Part shown: piece after piece, positions 1 through 11,823 of the stretch
How positions within the stretch are numbered: the stretch's first letter is position 1
Layout: each line of letters begins with the position of its first letter
The notes under the pieces: generated by a model
What the model was told of the DNA's origin: nothing
The model's database searches: none
Seen by the model: the letters and a program-made list of their open reading frames with translations, nothing else
Position numbers and translations under genes: made by a program
Assembly (NCBI GenBank): GCA_037176725.1
Contig: JAZBRS010000020.1
Span: 86,808,001-86,872,000, forward strand
Origin: Posidonia oceanica
Taxonomy: Eukaryota > Streptophyta > Magnoliopsida > Alismatales > Posidoniaceae
Length of the DNA stretch: 64,000 nt
Reading direction: 5' to 3'

Positions 1-2704
1 GTCCCCCCGACGTTGGTCAACTTTGCAGAAGGCGGTGAGCTCGGTCTGGCTGCTGCGGGCGTCGTCTGCTGCTCGCGAGGATCGGAGTCGCTTCCACGGA
101 GCCCTCCGGTGCTTCCCAGATGCTTGGCCACGAGCTTTGAAGACCGGTGGATGGATTTGAAATTTTTGGGTGCACAGAGACAGCCGGAGGCCGGGGGAGG
201 TGTCCACTGCCCCTCAGGCTGGATGGGAGCTGCCAGTGAACTTCTGGGGGCTGGGCGAATGTCTCTGGATGGCTAGCTTAGGTCGTGGTGGACTGTAGGT
301 GAGGTTTGTAGATGGGGTGACTTTCTGGTAGAGAGAGATCACAGGTGTTTGTAGTGCTGGTCTTGGCATGTGAGGGGGGAGAAGGCTGGGGTTCATGTGG
401 CCTGAGATGGTGGTGTTCTAGTGAGGAAGTGGGAGAAGTTTGGATGGATTTGGGGCTCAGTAGAGGTGGCAATTTTGGAAGAAGTGGCGTTGGGTTGCTG
501 TTGAGAATTTTGGGTGTCCGGGGGTGATTTCAGGGATGGCTCTGGTCGTGGAAGGAAGGGAAGGAATGTTGGGATTCAGGGTGGATTTGGGGGATGAATT
601 GGAGGGAGATTGAGGACTGATGGAGGCTCTGATGTGGTCGGGAAAGAAGAGGGGGAAGAGCTGGTTCTTGTAGTGGAAGGAGGAAGGGATTTGGGCGCTG
701 GGAATTCTCTGGATTCCTTTGCTCTCTCTCGGACGACAAAAAGCGTGGAAGGAGGAGAAGCCCGGAGGTTTTTTAAGCAGAGGAGGAAGCTACTGGGCGC
801 GCTGTGGATTTTGAAATCCCACCGACACCGAACACTGCAGCTGATGGAGACGAGCGGCGAGGGAGACAGGCAGTAAATGCCCTCCCGGAGGATCCGCTGA
901 GTGCAAGAGGAGGAAGGTGGACTGGTGCTGAGGGGATCGGGAGGGAGAAGCGAAGTTGAATTTCAAAGAAGAGGAGGGAGTTGGTTCGCGGGAGGAGGAA
1001 GGGAAATCCAAGGAAGAAGAAGGAAGAAGAAGAAAGGTGGAACACGGGCTGAAGGTCGCGGGCCGGGCTGCGCGAAGAAAAAAGAAAAAGAAAGAAAAGA
1101 AAGAAGGAAGGTGGAACGGGCCGGACTGGGCCCAGCAGGAGAAAGAAAAGAAGAAGAAAAAGGAAGAAAGGGAGAAATGGAAGGGAAAAAGAGGAGAAAT
1201 AAATTAGATAAAAATAAAATAAAAATAGATAAAAATATTAGAATGGTTGTGTTTTAAGTTAGGACCATGATTAAGTTTTTTAATGATCGTTTTTGGTTAG
1301 TTAATTAGGTTTAGAGGAATTTTGGGTTTGATTAGGGTTTTCTTTGTTTTTGATTTGTTTTTTACTTTAATTAAATGTTTGTTAAGCCTTTTAAGTTGTT
1401 TTTTTTAATTATGTTTTTCTTGTTAAGTACTCAGGACGTTAATTAGGATTTTTTTTTAAGTTTGCTTTTAAATTAATTAGAGTGGGTTTTAGATTTTTTG
1501 GGTTTTTAGTCTTTTAGGATTTTTATTAAGTCTTCTTTAAATTATATTTTGATCTTTTGTTTGTTAAGTTTTCTTGATGTTTTTTAGTTAAGTTTCTCTT
1601 GTTTAATTAAGTGCTTTTAAATCTTTGATTGTTTCTTCTTTTTTTTCTTTTTAATTAAGTTTTTAAGTTGTTCTTTTTAGATTTGTTAAGTTAAGTTTTC
1701 CATTAATTATTTGTCTTAGTGTTTTTAATTGTTTTCCTTCTTCTTAGGGTTTGGTTTTTGATTATTTTTTAGTGGGGTTTTTACTTTGCTTGTTTTTGGT
1801 TACATTTTAGTTTTTTCCTTGATTTTACAGCATTTTCTTTTGGTTTGTTTTGCATTCTTTAGCTTGCATTCTTAGTTTTCTATTTTAGCTAGATTTAGTT
1901 GGGTTTAGGTTTTTAATTGTTTGTTTAATGTTTTTAATTATTTTTCTTAGGGTTTTGGTTTGTTTTCCTTTTGTTTTAGAGTTTTAAAGGTTTTTAAGGG
2001 TTTTTTAGGGACTTAGTAAAAGAAGGAAAAAGAAAAGGAGAAGGAGGAGGAAAAGGGAGAAGAGGATGAATAAAGGGGAAAGAGAGGAGTTGAAAGAAAA
2101 TAATTCTTTTGAAAGTCAAAGAAAATGCTAAAAATAAGATAAAAATAGGAATAAGATTGAGAAGAGATAGGAGCACAAGGGGGGCCCACAGCCCAGCAAG
2201 AAAAAGGAAGAGAAGGGGATGCACATACGGAGGATAATCAGGAGAGAGAGAGGAGAGAGAAAAGAATAATCCAAGAGAGAGAAAACGATAATTTAGGTAA
2301 ATGGAGGGTTTAAAGGTTTTGAAAAGGGGTGAAAGTTGGGAATGTGTAGCCTAGGGTCTCTAGTGTTGGTCCTAGGGCTTTGGTTTAGTTTTGAGAAGGT
2401 TTTAGAAGGGTTTTGAGGTGTAGAAAAGGGGTAGTTTTACCTAGGCTTTCTAGGGTTTTTGGGAATGGTTTTGGGTTGAGTATTTCTAAGTGTTTGGGTA
2501 GGTTTGCTAAGTAGGGGGTGATAGGTTTTCCTATGGTTTTTGGGTAAGTTTTGGGCTTGGAAAATAGGTGTAGGCTTAGGTCAAGTTTAGGCTTGATTTG
2601 AAGAGAAAGGTGAAAAAGGTTGTGGTTGTTTTGGCCTAGGTTTAGATCTAGAAGTCACCAGAAGGTCCCAATTGGTTCAAGCCTGTCAAGATGGGGTGTC
2701 AATA
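1..2704 (-). mobile_element. Element D, Tat-like 3' LTR (cut by the window edge)
   Basis: Read on the minus strand, this begins TATTGACACCCC at 2704 and runs through the same compositional blocks as the LTRs of element E: CCCTAG-rich text (about 2340-2640), a pyrimidine tract (about 2000-2280), a long A-rich block (T-rich on plus, about 1200-1990), a second pyrimidine tract (about 920-1200) and GC-rich text (1-900). The start matches the TGTTGACACCCC of E, with one G to A change. No coding region is credible; ORFs here are by-products of biased composition. The LTR continues beyond base 1. Assignment to the Tat/Ogre group is by LTR start, block order and the PBS at 2998. Confidence 0.75.
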
Positions 2705-2997
2705 CTTACATTCCCAAAGATAACTTGAGGCCCCTCCATTATAGAGTACTGGTCGATGATGATCACTGAGGCGAGCCCCATGAGATATGCCTGCCATTGA
2801 TGTTCAATATCGATGGCCATTATTATGGATTTATATCTGTGACCATGCGGCAACAGAGGTGTGCGCAAGACGGACTCATGAGCACACCGAAAGGCCATGG
2901 AGAGTGTTGCATCTGAGGAGGATCTTGACTCGAAAACACCATTCAAGGATGCGGATGCAATTGCAAAAGGGAAAGGAAAGCAAAAGCAAATGACCTA
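2705..2997 (-). mobile_element. Element D, reduced interior
   Basis: Only about 290 bp separate the PBS of D from its 3' LTR, so gag, pro and pol are absent. A polypurine-like stretch (minus-strand AATGGAGGGGCCTC, 2725-2740) lies about 20 bp before the LTR start, further away than in elements A and E. A minus-strand ORF of 86 codons (2946-2686) fills most of the space and runs into the LTR; it matches no family I recognise and may be chance or a captured fragment. The arrangement suggests a heavily deleted, non-autonomous derivative. Confidence 0.55.
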
Positions 2998-3015
2998 TCC
3001 CCAGCGGAGTCGCCA
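2998..3015 (-). other. Element D primer-binding site
   Basis: The minus strand reads TGGCGACTCCGCTGGGGA, identical to the PBS of element E at 40632. It starts with TGG, which pairs with the CCA end of a tRNA. This PBS type is known from Ogre/Tat elements, where it is reported to pair with tRNA-Arg; I cannot verify the tRNA here. Confidence 0.85.
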
Positions 3016-4131
3016 ATTCCTTAGACCATGCATGGCAGGAACCGAGACTCGAGGTGCGTAGAGCGAAGCCATGCACGCCACCAAGCAGCCACGAAGAAGG
3101 TGAAAACAAATGCAAAAGGGATAAGGAAAATAGAGTCGCCAACTAGTCTATTCAAATCGGAAGACGAGGAAAATCGAATGCCAAAAAATATGCATGCAAT
3201 AAAGGTTGAAAACATCATGCTCCGTGCCAATGGATGCTACACACTAGATCATTACATACTAAGAAAGGGTAAGGACTCCTGTTATGCATGGGGAAGGTGT
3301 TAGGCACCAATGAAGTTGGTCTTTCTAGGCTTGATCCGCTCGCATGTGTGGCCATGTAGGCATGTTTATGCCAAGTAATGTATGCCCGAGGGGAAAATGC
3401 ATAATGCCTTGCAAATATGGATGCTCCTTAATATATGCCAAATGGTATGATGCTAGATGTTTAATGCCATGCAAATGTGAGTAAAACATGCAAGGAGAAG
3501 AGATCTGGATGCGATAAACCAAAGCCATGCGAAGAAAACGTGCAAAACAGTGCTCAGTCAGCTGCTGTCTGAACTAGGGCAAAACGTGTCAGGTATTCGC
3601 ATTAGCTCTGTGGGCCATAGATGTGCGCCAGGGACACGTGTTCTAGGTTTTGCAGATTCAGACAACAAGCCTCATTGCTCAGATTTGATGAAATAAAACA
3701 AGCAAGACATGCAATTGGATGTCAAGGAAGCATGTAGGGATGCCCATGCACGTAGTAAACCATTAGAATTAGATCTAGGATGAATGCATGCCCTCCTCCA
3801 TCCTCGTTGGGTGTCGTCGGAATGCTCTAGCTCATTCGGCCATTAAACAGGCTATGAGCTCTAGGGATTCCTCTGTGGCTTCTAGAGGATGAAAGCGAGG
3901 GAAGAGAAGAAATGGAGGATTCTATGCAATGCAAGGAGGATGGAATGCAACGAGATTCAAACCAAAATCAAGTGCTCTCCTCAACCCAAACGCATCGACA
4001 CAGTGACGCTGAGACCTCACTCCCACCGATGTGGCAGGTGGCCAGAATGTTTGAATTCCATGGCCGAGGCCTCTCCTAGAGCGTCGTGTCGGTAAAGGGA
4101 AGAGAAAGCACAGACAAGGAGGGGTCGTACT
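3016..4131 (-). mobile_element. Element D, 3' part of the 5' LTR
   Basis: On the minus strand this holds landmarks that precede the PBS in the other Tat LTRs here: a 'gtgcctaacaccttcccc' block (about 3289-3306), the 'aatagactagttggcgactc' block (about 3130-3150), then the PBS. The LTR is cut at 4131 by element A. The exact LTR end, expected close to 3016-3030, is not clear. The middle (3320-3880) is rich in 'atgcc' and 'gcatg' words, with nothing coding. Confidence 0.6.
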
Positions 4132-5699
4132 TGTTGACACCTCTCTTTTTTTTGTTTTTTGTGTTAGTGGCTCTTTCTCTCTAGTGGCATTTAAACCCTA
4201 GAAAACACTCTCTTAAATCCTAGAAAATCATAGAAAACACTCTCTTAAAACCCTAGAAAGCCCTAGATCCTCCCTTTCTTTTCTTTCTTTCTTTTTCTTC
4301 TTCTTCTCCTTCTTCTTTTCTCTCCTTTTTTTCCAAAACCCTCACAGCCCAGCCCACCAGCCATTTCTCCTCCTTTTTTTCTTTTTCTTTTTCCCCTTTC
4401 TCCTTCAGCCCACTGCAGCCCACGACTCCCTTCCTCCCTTTCTTTTCTTTTTTTTCCCTCCATCAGTTGCTACAAACACAGGTACACCTTAACCAATACA
4501 ACCTCCTCCCAGCCTTCCAGACCTACCTTCCTCTACACTAACTACCCATCACTCAGCACTAACTCTCCTCCCACAATTCCTGCTCACACAGAGCCCACTG
4601 CCAATCCAATGCCAATCCACTGCACATGCACAGCACCACTTGCCCTTTTCTTCTGTGGCCATCAGCCAACACAAACTGACTCCCCTCCATTCATCTCAGA
4701 GGCGGAAACTCACTTTCAGCACACAACACACACGAGAGCACCTAGCAGTAGCAACTCTTCCAAGCATCAACACATACACAGAGCAACCCATACACAGCAA
4801 TCCCTTTTTCCTCTCTTCATAGCACAGACAGCCCCACACATCCTCACACCACACTCTCCACCTCCACCAACTCTCCACGATCCCACACAGAGAGCCACGA
4901 GCCCAAGAGAGCTACACCACCAGAAAAGAAAGAAAAAATACAGAGAGAACCCAAATTCTTCAAATCGAGATCAGAGCGGGTAGAGAGCAATTGGACCACT
5001 CCTAGGTCATCTCCAGCACTCCTGCAACTCCACTGGATCGCACCACATGCTCGCCGACACCTCCATACGCCTCACCACTTACAGTCACAGCAACGCACCC
5101 AACAGAGGTCGGCAGCCTACTCCAGCCTCACGCACAAGTAATGGAAGTCGTTTTTAGATTCCTTGCATGCCATTTATGCTTCTTGGCCTGTTACTTTTGC
5201 ATTTTGGATCGCATCTTGCTTTTTGAGCTCCGCTGCGACCACCTTCTTCTCTGGCACTGACCAGAAACTGCCGTCGTGCACTACGTCGCTCCGGCACTCC
5301 TCCGTTCCTCCAGATCGCTCGCAGAGCTACGCCGGAACTCCAACAGCACAACCCAGCACCATTCGACCGCCGCCACTACCTCCATCACCTGCTCCACCTT
5401 CAGCAGCCTCTGCAGCATTCCACCGAGGTCAACAGAGTTGCTCTGCCACCTTTGCGCGCCGCTCAAGTCGTCAGAGCCTCCAAACGGTCACCCTCCTCCT
5501 CTCGGACGCCTTAGAACCGCCTCACGCTCGCCGGACTACCACGATTGCTTCCATCTTCTCCGGCGTCGTCCCACAAAGCCCGTAAATCACTGTAGCACTG
5601 TAGTAACTTGATTTAAATGTTTTGATTTTAATTTCGTTTGTTGCATTGCAATTAGATCCTTAAGTTTGTTTCATTTTCTTTTCAGTCTTGGCTTGAATT

Positions 5700-6115
5700 G
5701 AAAATCATTTAAATGTTATTTAAAATCATACTGCATTGCATATAACTCCTGCATGTTTAATTATTTGCACTTAGGTCTAGTTTAATTTGAACTGCCATTT
5801 AAATGCAATTTAAAACCTTATTACATTGTAATAAAGTCCTGTGAGTTTCAATTATTACATTTTAGTCCAGTTTACTTTGAACTATGATTTAAATGTAATT
5901 TTAAAACCTTATTACATTGTAATAAAGTCCTGTGAGTTTCAATTATTGCATTTTAGTCCACTTTGCTTTGAACTGTTATTTAAATGCAATTTAAAACCTT
6001 ATTACATTGTAATAAAGTCTTGTGACTTGGTTTTATTGCATTTAAGTCCTATTTGCATCCATACATCATTTAAGTTGCATTTCTAACCATATTGTATTGC
6101 TTTAAAGTCCAACAG
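5700..6115 (+). repeat. 90-bp tandem repeats in LTR A
   Basis: The phrase 'ttaaaaccttattacattg' recurs at 5811, 5901 and 5991, a period of 90 bp, each time followed by 'taaagtc...ttgcattttagtcc' and an ATTTAAAT palindrome. Partial copies extend both ways. The same array is in the 3' LTR (about 23110-23530), and a diverged version in the LTRs of element E (about 37670-38180 and 59130-59640). Confidence 0.8.
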
Positions 6116-6801
6116 TTTTCAAAATTGCATATCAGTCCTCATTTTAAACTATTGCTTGTTTGCATGTGTCATGCCCCGGCGCAACCAAAATAGCATCAAC
6201 TACCCAATTGATATTTAAAAGAGATAAACAATTAATTACATTTGAGAATAAATTTAAATCTTTTACAAAACTATTAAAGTACTCCCAAGATCCCCAGTGT
6301 GTGGCTACGTGGCTCCTAAACAAGCACCAGGCTGGACTGTACCTCGACCCTGCACCTGAAAACCAAAACACAAAACACACGTGAGTGACATCTAAGTCAC
6401 CCAGTACGTGCCACCCAAAACCACGGCAAAAGGCAGCAGAAACATTTACTAAAGCAATGAACATCATAATTTACAGTAATCTATGCTATTTAAAAGCATA
6501 ACATTCATTTCAAGAAAACCACATGCTTTTATAAAGCTATCCACATTTTCTACCAAAATATGCATTCACAAATACATTACTATAGACACCCCGTTCTGAG
6601 AACTTGGAAGTTGGGTGTTTTCTCCTACAGGCTCGTGTGGATTCTGGAACGGCATGCCTTTTTTCTAACCCATTTTTCTAGCCCAAAACCAAGCCCAAAA
6701 CCTTGCCCAAACCCTAGAAGCCTTTATCAAGCCTCTTTACAACTTTTACAACCATTCTAGGCCCAAGCCCAAGCCCATTTGCAGCTTGTGCCATGTGAGT
6801 G

Positions 6802-9363
6802 TGTTGGACACTGGAACAGGCAGCGTCCAACGTTGGACGTGGCCTATGCTAGCGTCCAACGTTGGACGCCCTCTGGTCTGGCGTCCAACGGCTCGAGTGC
6901 AGCAGTGGCTGCTCCGCCCCCTCTGGCTCACCTCTCGTCCATTCCACCGCCCGTACACCACTTACTAGCCATCCCCTCACCACTCCACACCACCAACTAG
7001 CCGCCAAGGCCGCGTGACAGCCTGCCACCACCCAATTTCGCGCTCTCGCCCATTTTCCACTCACCTCCAGAGCCAGCACTTTGCCAGCCCATATCTGCCA
7101 CCACGAAGACTTCGGCGACCATCCGCCCCTCCAGCACTAACTACCTGACATCCCTCGAAGACTTCCCACTCTTGCTTTGGCCTGCCACGCCTGCCATCAC
7201 CTGCCATTGCCTGCCAAAATCCCTACCACCGTTGAACTTGAGCCTCCGAACCCAACAAAACCGCCTCCTTCATGCCGTTGCAGCATTCACCACACCAAGT
7301 TGAGAAGAGAATTCCCACATCCGAGAGCAAGAATGCACTCCCCTCTCCGTCCTCGACACTTCCCGACCTCCTCCGACGCTCCGAGCTGCCCAAATGCCTT
7401 CGCCGAAGTTGCTGCTACAGACACACTCGCAACACCGGCGAACGAGGTGGAGCCACTGTTCCAGGCCACCAAACGGTAAGCACTTCATCCCCTTGAGTCT
7501 TGCATGTTTAGTGTTACGTCCCCATGCATTTTTACAATTTTTTGAGTCCTTTTGGTCATGATTCACGACCAAGAAGAAGTTCAGTGTGTTGGACGCACCA
7601 GCTGGTGCGTCCAACGTTGGACGTGACATATGCCGGTGTCCAACGGTCTGCTTTGCCTTGCTCTGGTTTTGATGCTTGTCATGCTTTTCCTTTGCATGCT
7701 CTTCTGCAAGTATATGCCATATGCTTCCTTTAATGCTCTCTGATGTTATGCCATGCTTGCTAGTCCATCCCATGCTTATTAGAAGCCTTTTTGCATGCTT
7801 AATGATCCATTTGTCTCCTGCCTGCATTGGACGCTAGGTGAACCAGCGTCCAACTCTTCTGCAAGTATATGCCATATGCTTCCTTTAATGCTCTCTGATG
7901 TTATGCATTGCTTGCTAGTCCATCCCATGCTTATTAGAAGCCTTTTTGCATGCTTAATGATCCATTTGTCTCCTACCTGCGTTGGACGCTAGCATGAGCC
8001 ACGTCCAACGTTGGACGCTGGTTCACCTAGCGTCCAACACCTCTGCTTGCTTTACTTTGCTGCCATGCCTCCATCATGCATATTTTGAGTATTATTTAGT
8101 GATCCATGCCTACTTAGAGATGCCTGGCCCCTATGGCAACCATGCTTAGGTTTGCTAGGATTTTTCTAAGTTGTTTACTTCTTTTGCAAAGTTTAAAGCT
8201 TTCTTCTCTCATGCATGTTCTTCCTTTCTTGCTTTCCTTAGCTCAAATGATTGCTATGCATGCTCCTGTTAGTTGCTTACATGCCTTTAAAGTGTTTGCA
8301 TGCATGTAGGTGGGGTCTGAGCTGAGCTCCCCCTTTAGAACAGGTGAGTCTACATGTTTGGGTCATTGGACGCCAGAGCCTTCAGCGTCCAACGTTGGAC
8401 GCTGCTGGTTCTAGCGTCCAATGTCCTGACCTCCCCATCTTTTGTTTAAAGCTTGCATATTGCCCTAATCTTGCTTGTTTACCTGTCTCTTGTGTTCTTA
8501 TGAATGCTTAGCCTCTCTAGCAACTGTTCTTTAACTTCTTGGAATTATTCTAGCTATTTTATGCATGTCTTTTGTGTGCTATGCCTTCCAGAGTGTTGTA
8601 CGCTGCTGGTGCTGGCGTCCAACATTGGACGCCAGCCTAGCTCGCATCCAACACCCTGGTTGTGTCTCTGACCTGGCATAGACCCCAGGTAAGGTCTGAT
8701 TGCATCTTTTATGCTCCCCTTGTTTGCTTGTTTGTCCTATGCACATCCAGTAGCCCAAATGCATGCTCCCGCCCTTTTTATTTTATTTTATTTTTCTTTT
8801 AGTTTGCCTTTTGTTTGCTTCCTCTTCTCTCTATCTTCTGGCCTGTGTTAGACGTCTGCCACTATGGCGTCTAACGTTGGACACCATGCCTACCAGGGTC
8901 CAACAACCTGTTTGTTCTGACCCTTAATCCTGGCTTGCCCCTTTGCTCTAATCCCCTCCTAATCCTCTGTTAAGTTAGTCCTGCATCTCATGCACTGCAT
9001 TTCTACATCTGCATCACATCCATATAGCCTGCATGCATTCATTTTTCTCAAAAGCATGGCTTGGTTGTTGGACGGCTAGATCTCAGCGTCCAACATTGGA
9101 CGCTATCAATCTGAGCGTCCAACACCCTCTGCCCCCTTTTTCTTCTTTTCTTTTTTCAAGAATCACCTTGATCTTGCTTCTGATTTCTGGGCCTTGTGTT
9201 TTGATTTCCCAGCATGCTCTATTTGTCCTTGGATTTTTACAATGCATCAAATCCCTGTTTTCCAAGTTTGCATCGCATGTTTTCTGCATTTCGGTTTCTG
9301 CCTGTGTAGGACGTGAGCTATTCCAGCGTCCAACATTGGACGCTACTGCTAGTCGCGTCCAAC
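6802..9363 (+). repeat. Nine palindrome clusters built on GCGTCCAAC/GTTGGACGC
   Basis: Clusters lie at 6802-6889, 7588-7644, 7827-7854, 7981-8038, 8366-8421, 8595-8652, 8847-8904, 9067-9123 and 9306-9363. Most consist of two hairpins back to back: GTTGGACGC, about 10-nt loop, GCGTCCAAC, then directly GTTGGACGC, loop, GCGTCCAAC. The junction forms an 18-bp palindrome, perfect at 6852-6869 and 8385-8402. Loops and the 170-190 bp spacers differ between clusters. The last five starts are spaced 229, 252, 220 and 239 bp. The LTRs of A and E lack them. Confidence 0.9.
7699..8038 (+). repeat. 155-bp direct duplication in LTR F
   Basis: 'cttctgcaagtatatgccat' occurs at 7701 and again at 7856, and the two stretches stay nearly identical up to the hairpin that ends each copy. 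The first ends in one hairpin (7827-7853), the second in the double hairpin (7981-8038). Confidence 0.9.
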
Positions 9364-10268
9364 ACTTGCTGTAAGCTGCATCTCATTTTAAATGCCGAAT
9401 CCATTTCGATCGCCGCCCCTTTGCATTTCGCTGGTCCCGGTACATGCCCACAGCACCCTTGCATGTTGTCGGGACCCTGTTTTGATTTTGCACCTCGCCC
9501 TGCACTTTTTTCCTCTTTGCACCTAGGTCCTTCTCTTTGCATTCTTGCATGCATTGCACCCCTATCATTGCACCTAGTATCTTAGGACACTTTTGAGCAC
9601 TCTTAGCTCCCATGCATATGGGAGGCCCCGTCCTGCACACCCCTAGGACCTCTTTGTACTTAGATCCATTCTTCTCCACAATTCTTGGCCCTCCTGCCTT
9701 GAAGCCTGCATATCTTCCGATCCGACCATCAGATCTTCGCAACCAAGCAACCTGGACAACCCCGGTGGAGTGTACTTCAATGCAGACCAAGCACTTCCTG
9801 GATCGGGCCTCAGATCTCCAAGGTAAATCCTTCTGAACCATTGCATATCATTTGTCGCATTTGCATGCATTATTTTTGCGTCTTGTTTTCCGTGCATGTA
9901 GACTAGAGCTTCCCTCTTGCCTATCTACTCTGCTTCCTCTTTTCGCGTCTTCTTAGTGTTTTTGGGTTGAGTTTTCCCTTGGATTCACTACTGATTGCTG
10001 CCATCTTCCCCCTTTTCCACGATCCGACCGCGTAGTGAGCTTTGGACAGCGTGCGAGACACATCGTGGGATGGTTTAGTGGGAAACAGTCACAGAATAGT
10101 GGTGATCCCTCCACTTGCTTCCTTCCCCCTTTGCGGGTCTTCACACCTGCATTGTGTGGTTCTTCTGGTGTTTGTTCTTATGCTCACATCACTTATCTCT
10201 CCTTTGCATCCTGGCTAGTAGCCCTAACTACCCGGTTGACGCCTGTCATGTCGTCTAATCTTCCCCTT

Positions 10269-10530
10269 TGCTTGTCATACCCCTGCATTGCGTGGCCTTT
10301 TCCGATGTTTTGCTTTTACGTTTGCATCGCTTGTTTTCCGCCCGAATTTGCTTTCGTCTTTGCTTGTCGTACCCCTGCATTCCGTGGCTTTTCCACTCTC
10401 TTGCTTTTACAATTGCATCGCTTGTCTTTCGCCCGGTTTTGCTTTCACCTTTGCTTGTCTTACCCCTGCATTGCGTGGCTTTTCAGATGTTTTATTTCTC
10501 TTGTCTCTCGCACCATTTCGCGTGTTTAAC
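10269..10530 (+). repeat. About 92-bp tandem repeats in LTR F
   Basis: 'cttgtc.tacccctgcatt' recurs at about 10271, 10363 and 10454, giving three imperfect copies. They sit where LTR E has its 40-bp repeats, so this LTR position is prone to amplifying different units. Confidence 0.75.
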
Positions 10531-11823
10531 GATGTTTTCTCTTGCATGCCGCTCGCATTGTCTGGTTTTACCGGTGTTTTGTTTTATCGCCTGCATTTGC
10601 ATATAGGGTAGTGATGCTTACTGCCTGGAGTTCTCATGAACCAGGGTTCGCCCAGTTCGGAACACAAACAGCGCTGCTGAGCACTTAGATAGCACGTTTA
10701 ATTCCTTGCACGTCTTCCAACACTTAGAGCACACATTTGAGCATCCAAATAGACATTCATGGCATTTAGGCATTCAAAGCATGCATTTTCCCTCAAAAGC
10801 GAGCGTAAGCCTAGAAAGACCGCTTCTTGGGCGTGTCGGGGGTGCCTAACACCTTCCCCGCACGTAATAGGAGTCCTTAGCCTTTCTCTAGCCCACAATG
10901 ACCCTTTTGCCCTCGTCCTTGGTACGAGATATCCTCTTTGCACAGCATTTGCATTGAACTACATCTTCTTGTGTGGTTTTGCATGTTCTTCATACATTTC
11001 CCCGATTTTCCTTGTCTCCCGATTGAATAGACTAGGTGGCGACTCCCTTTTTCTTTATCTTTCCCTTCTCCGCATCGCTCCATCCGTGAAAACCTCTCTC
11101 TTTCGGATCCCCCTCTGGTCCGAATCTAAAAAGAGAAAAGGCATGTTCACAAGTACCAAACCATCTCAAATCCACACACTCACACACACATCGATTCCAA
11201 ATCAAATAAACACCCTGGCCACAGGTGAACGACACCAGTCACAAGCAATTGTAGATGACACACGCATCTCTTGGCTGCAATGCCGCAGAAGACTACCCTA
11301 TGTGGGAGAACGATCCGCCCCGAGAACTCAACCCTCAATTTGTCATAATCATTTTCATGATCAACATCATATCAACACGGGGTTACGCACTCTATTGTCC
11401 CTTTGGTGCCTGAGCGTCTAGGGACTCCAACCCCAGCCCCAGCCAGCACCGGCACAAAGGGTAGACCGTCAGTTTCAACGGGGCCTACTGTACCGCTAAC
11501 CTCACCTTAGGCTATCTGACTCTCGAACCAACGAGTGTATTCAAACACCCCTAGTTACCAATCAGAAGCTTCGATCTCTTGCTCCTTCAAAACTACGGAA
11601 AACATTTCCAAGCTCTTTCCACAAACATGCATTTCTTTTCCAAAATCATTTGGAAACCCTTTGAAAATCATTTCTCATGATCCACAAAACACCAAAAACC
11701 ACTATAATTCATAGCAAAACAAATTTCAAAACCTTTTCCTTAGACAGCATTCACCCTTTGATTCGGAATGCCAAAATTCACTAGAGTTCCGGATCAGGAG
11801 CAAAAGCTCACAATTCTGCACTG

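Larger units (their letters stand above)
6581..11151 (+). mobile_element. Element F, solo Tat-type LTR of 4.6 kb
   Basis: Starts TATAGACACCCC (compare TGTTGACACCCC in E) and ends GGCATGTTCACA. Flanks ATTAC (6576-6580) and AGTAC (11152-11156) are a 4-of-5 match, a decayed target duplication. The right half follows LTR E closely: 'cctaggacctc' block (about 9641), 'gagacacatcgtgggatgg' (about 10055), 'gcagtgatgcttactg'-like block (about 10610), 'gtgcctaacaccttccccg' (about 10842) and 'aatagactaggtggcgactc' (about 11025). No PBS or interior follows, hence a solo LTR. The left half carries the palindrome clusters. Confidence 0.75.
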
